Part shown: positions 62,802 to 64,000 of the stretch, piece after piece
Numbering within the stretch: the first letter of the stretch is position 1
Layout: each line of letters begins with the position of its first letter
NCBI RefSeq assembly: GCF_000384815.1
Contig: NZ_ARQF01000021.1
Span: forward strand, 62,001 to 126,000
Reading direction: 5' to 3'
From: Halodesulfovibrio aestuarii DSM 17919 = ATCC 29578
GTDB taxonomy: Bacteria; Desulfobacterota; Desulfovibrionia; Desulfovibrionales; Desulfovibrionaceae
DNA length: 64,000 nucleotides
Notes under the pieces: generated by a model
The model's database searches: none
The model's input: the letters and a program-made list of their open reading frames with translations, nothing else
Told to the model about the DNA's origin: nothing
Position numbers and translations under genes: made by a program

Positions 62802-63264
62802 CTGCGCCTCGAACTACGTGGTCGATTTTAATAAACGGTACCCCGGCTTCTTCAACCATGCCTGTGGCAAGTTCATCATTGTAGCCCTCAACATAGTAAA
62901 CAGCTTTAACACCACAGTTCAGGAGCATTTTGGTGCAGATGAGGCAAGGCATTGTGGTGCAGTAAATTTCTGCTCCGGCAAGTGATACTCCGTGAACAGC
63001 AGCTTGAATGATGACATTTTGCTCTGCATGGAGTCCCCGGCACATTTCATGACGTTGACCGGAAGGGATGCCAAGTTCTGCGCGAAGACATCCAATATCA
63101 AGACAGTGGGATGTGTTTGCAGGGGCACCATTGTAGCCTGTTGCAAGGATGCGCTTGTCCTTAACTGCGATTGCACCGACTTTGCGGCGAGTACATGTGG
63201 AGCGCTCGGCAACCATATAGGTGATGTCCATGAAATATTGAGGCCAAGGAAGTCGCTGTTGCAT
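62788..63264 (-). CDS. dCMP deaminase (ComEB family)
   Basis: A zinc-dependent deaminase converting dCMP to dUMP for dTTP supply. The zinc motif is GLHAEQNVI (His, Glu) and [11 protein letters not shown] (two Cys). The N-terminal [13 protein letters not shown] and [16 protein letters not shown] are typical of the family. ATG at 63264 is 9 bases after GGAG; the longer TTG form lies over that site. It is 158 residues. It is the first gene of the riboflavin unit, with a 14-base overlap into ribD. Confidence 0.94.
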   Translation of the reverse strand: MQQRLPWPQYFMDITYMVAERSTCTRRKVGAIAVKDKRILATGYNGAPANTSHCLDIGCLRAELGIPSGQRHEMCRGLHAEQNVIIQAAVHGVSLAGAEIYCTTMPCLICTKMLLNCGVKAVYYVEGYNDELATGMVEEAGVPFIKIDHVVRGADAAS

Positions 63265-63320
63265 TGGTATTAACTCCAACAGGGGGTGTTTCTGATAAGA
63301 TAGTATCTAAAAATTTTTCA

Positions 63321-63358
63321 GTGACAGATACGATAGTGGTGTCACATGCCGCAGTCAA
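63321..63358 (-). promoter_or_regulatory. Promoter and possible operator of the dCMP deaminase-rib unit
   Basis: On the minus strand TTGACT (63358-63353) and TATCGT (63335-63330) are 17 bases apart. An inverted repeat, GTGACA...TGTCAC (63321-63345), covers the -10 element and could bind a repressor. No FMN riboswitch is present. Confidence 0.5.
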
Positions 63359-63421
63359 GGCACCATATATAATTTAAAAATACACCCGAAGTATAAAGGC
63401 TGATAAATTGAAAAGTTGGAC

Positions 63422-63454
63422 AAAAAAAAGGCCGGGGAGGCAATCCCCGGCCTT
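63422..63454 (-). terminator. Terminator after glyA
   Basis: AAGGCCGGGGA/TCCCCGGCCTT hairpin with T8 on the minus strand. Confidence 0.93.
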
Positions 63455-63461
63455 GTGCTTT

Positions 63462-64000
63462 TTACCAAGCAAAAAGCGGGAATTGGCGCGCAAACGCCGT
63501 GACCTGCTTGTGGATGTCAGCAAGGTATGTATCGTTGTCGATGTGCTTGAGCGCATCAATCATCCATGCTGCTACTTTCTGCATGTCTGCTTCTTTCATG
63601 CCGCGGCTGGTAAGTGCCGGAGTACCGATACGGATACCGGAAGTCACAAACGGGCTGCGAGTTTCAAAAGGCACAGTGTTTTTGTTGGTAGTAATGCCAG
63701 CTTTATCAAGCGCAAGCTGTGCATCTTTACCAGTGATGTCTTTATTGGTGAGGTCGATAAGAAGAAGGTGGTTATCTGTACCGCCGGAAACAAGGTCAAA
63801 GCCTTCATCAAGAAGAGATTGGCCAAGAGTCTTAGCGTTAGCAAGAACCTGCTTCTGATAAACCTTGTACTCAGGACGTAATGCTTCGCCGAAAGCAACA
63901 GCTTTAGCAGCAATTACATGCATGAGTGGTCCACCCTGGATTCCAGGGAAGATCTGGCTGTTTAACTTTTTCCCCAGATCTTCAGTGGAAAGAATCATAC
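63462..64000 (-). CDS. glyA: Serine hydroxymethyltransferase, C-terminal part (runs off window)
   Basis: The last ~179 residues of a PLP enzyme interconverting serine and glycine with tetrahydrofolate. Visible motifs are [28 protein letters not shown], just after the PLP-lysine loop that lies outside the window, [32 protein letters not shown] and [18 protein letters not shown]. The end RQFPLF is typical. The gene is truncated only by the window edge. It is separated from the dCMP deaminase gene by a terminator and a promoter. Confidence 0.95.
   Translation of the reverse strand, partial: MILSTEDLGKKLNSQIFPGIQGGPLMHVIAAKAVAFGEALRPEYKVYQKQVLANAKTLGQSLLDEGFDLVSGGTDNHLLLIDLTNKDITGKDAQLALDKAGITTNKNTVPFETRSPFVTSGIRIGTPALTSRGMKEADMQKVAAWMIDALKHIDNDTYLADIHKQVTAFARQFPLFAW

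Noticed and set aside
63265-63420. FMN riboswitch upstream of the riboflavin genes
   Set aside because: The conserved RFN element blocks are absent from the leader, and the space to the promoter is too short.

Overview
The window is a 64 kb piece of bacterial chromosome of moderate GC (by eye in the mid-forties percent). The gene content points to a Gram-negative, anaerobic, flagellated deltaproteobacterium, most likely Desulfovibrionaceae, perhaps a marine Halodesulfovibrio-like lineage. Reasons are a selenocysteine tRNA, a fused alpha-beta carboxyltransferase beside a divergent biotin carboxylase, the ftsH-folP-cdaA-cdaR-glmM order, and MotAB with a PilZ protein. The genus is an inference from gene content; no alignment was run. 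I see no insertion sequence, prophage, CRISPR array or rRNA. Almost all of the DNA is core genome.

Layout: 0.3-6.7 kb (minus strand) holds a MscS-type channel with a duplicated periplasmic region and two linked histidine kinases. 6.7-7.7 kb is gene-poor and carries tRNA-Sec (selC). 7.7-17.5 kb (plus) is a growth and envelope block: ftsH, folP, diadenylate cyclase cdaA, cdaR, glmM, galU, priA and a small double-C4 cysteine protein. 17.9-20.6 kb holds a FadL-type porin, trmL and cbiB. 20.7-26.2 kb holds a HI0933-type flavoprotein, a YheT-type hydrolase, typA and a purine nucleoside phosphorylase. 26.3-28.2 kb is motA-motB-pilZ. 28.2-33.0 kb is an acyl-CoA (probably acetyl-CoA) carboxylase set. 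33.0-34.1 kb holds ssb and a HAD protein. 34.2-34.75 kb (minus) is a complete SAM-I riboswitch with terminator and antiterminator in front of an unrecognised 89-residue gene. 35-44.8 kb holds murJ, several small unknowns, an AI-2E/PerM permease, mazG, cvpA, an HDOD-like protein, a GAF/PAS protein and a MoaD/ThiS-like protein. 44.8-52.3 kb holds recQ, an unknown, lon, acyP, radC and holA. 52.4-58.3 kb holds lptE, a yaiI-like gene, a membrane protein with an 11-residue-repeat tail, and leuS with a 42-codon upstream frame. 58.7-63.3 kb is a riboflavin run (dCMP deaminase, ribD, ribE, ribBA, ribH) ending in nusB. The 3' part of glyA is cut by the right edge.

Functional links: CdaA and its partner CdaR sit beside GlmM, a family known in Firmicutes to bind and inhibit CdaA, so c-di-AMP signalling and cell-wall precursor supply are co-encoded. 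Biotin carboxylase, carboxyltransferase and a carrier protein form one fatty-acid precursor operon. The riboflavin genes are almost contiguous. Convergent genes are mostly separated by strong bidirectional intrinsic terminators.

The items I consider most worth follow-up are the SAM-I riboswitch controlling an orphan small protein, the synuclein-like 11-mer tail of the 517-residue membrane protein, the alpha-beta carboxyltransferase with its two-barrel carrier, the hidden ThiS-like segment in the 37.8-38.4 kb gene, and the short frame ahead of leuS.
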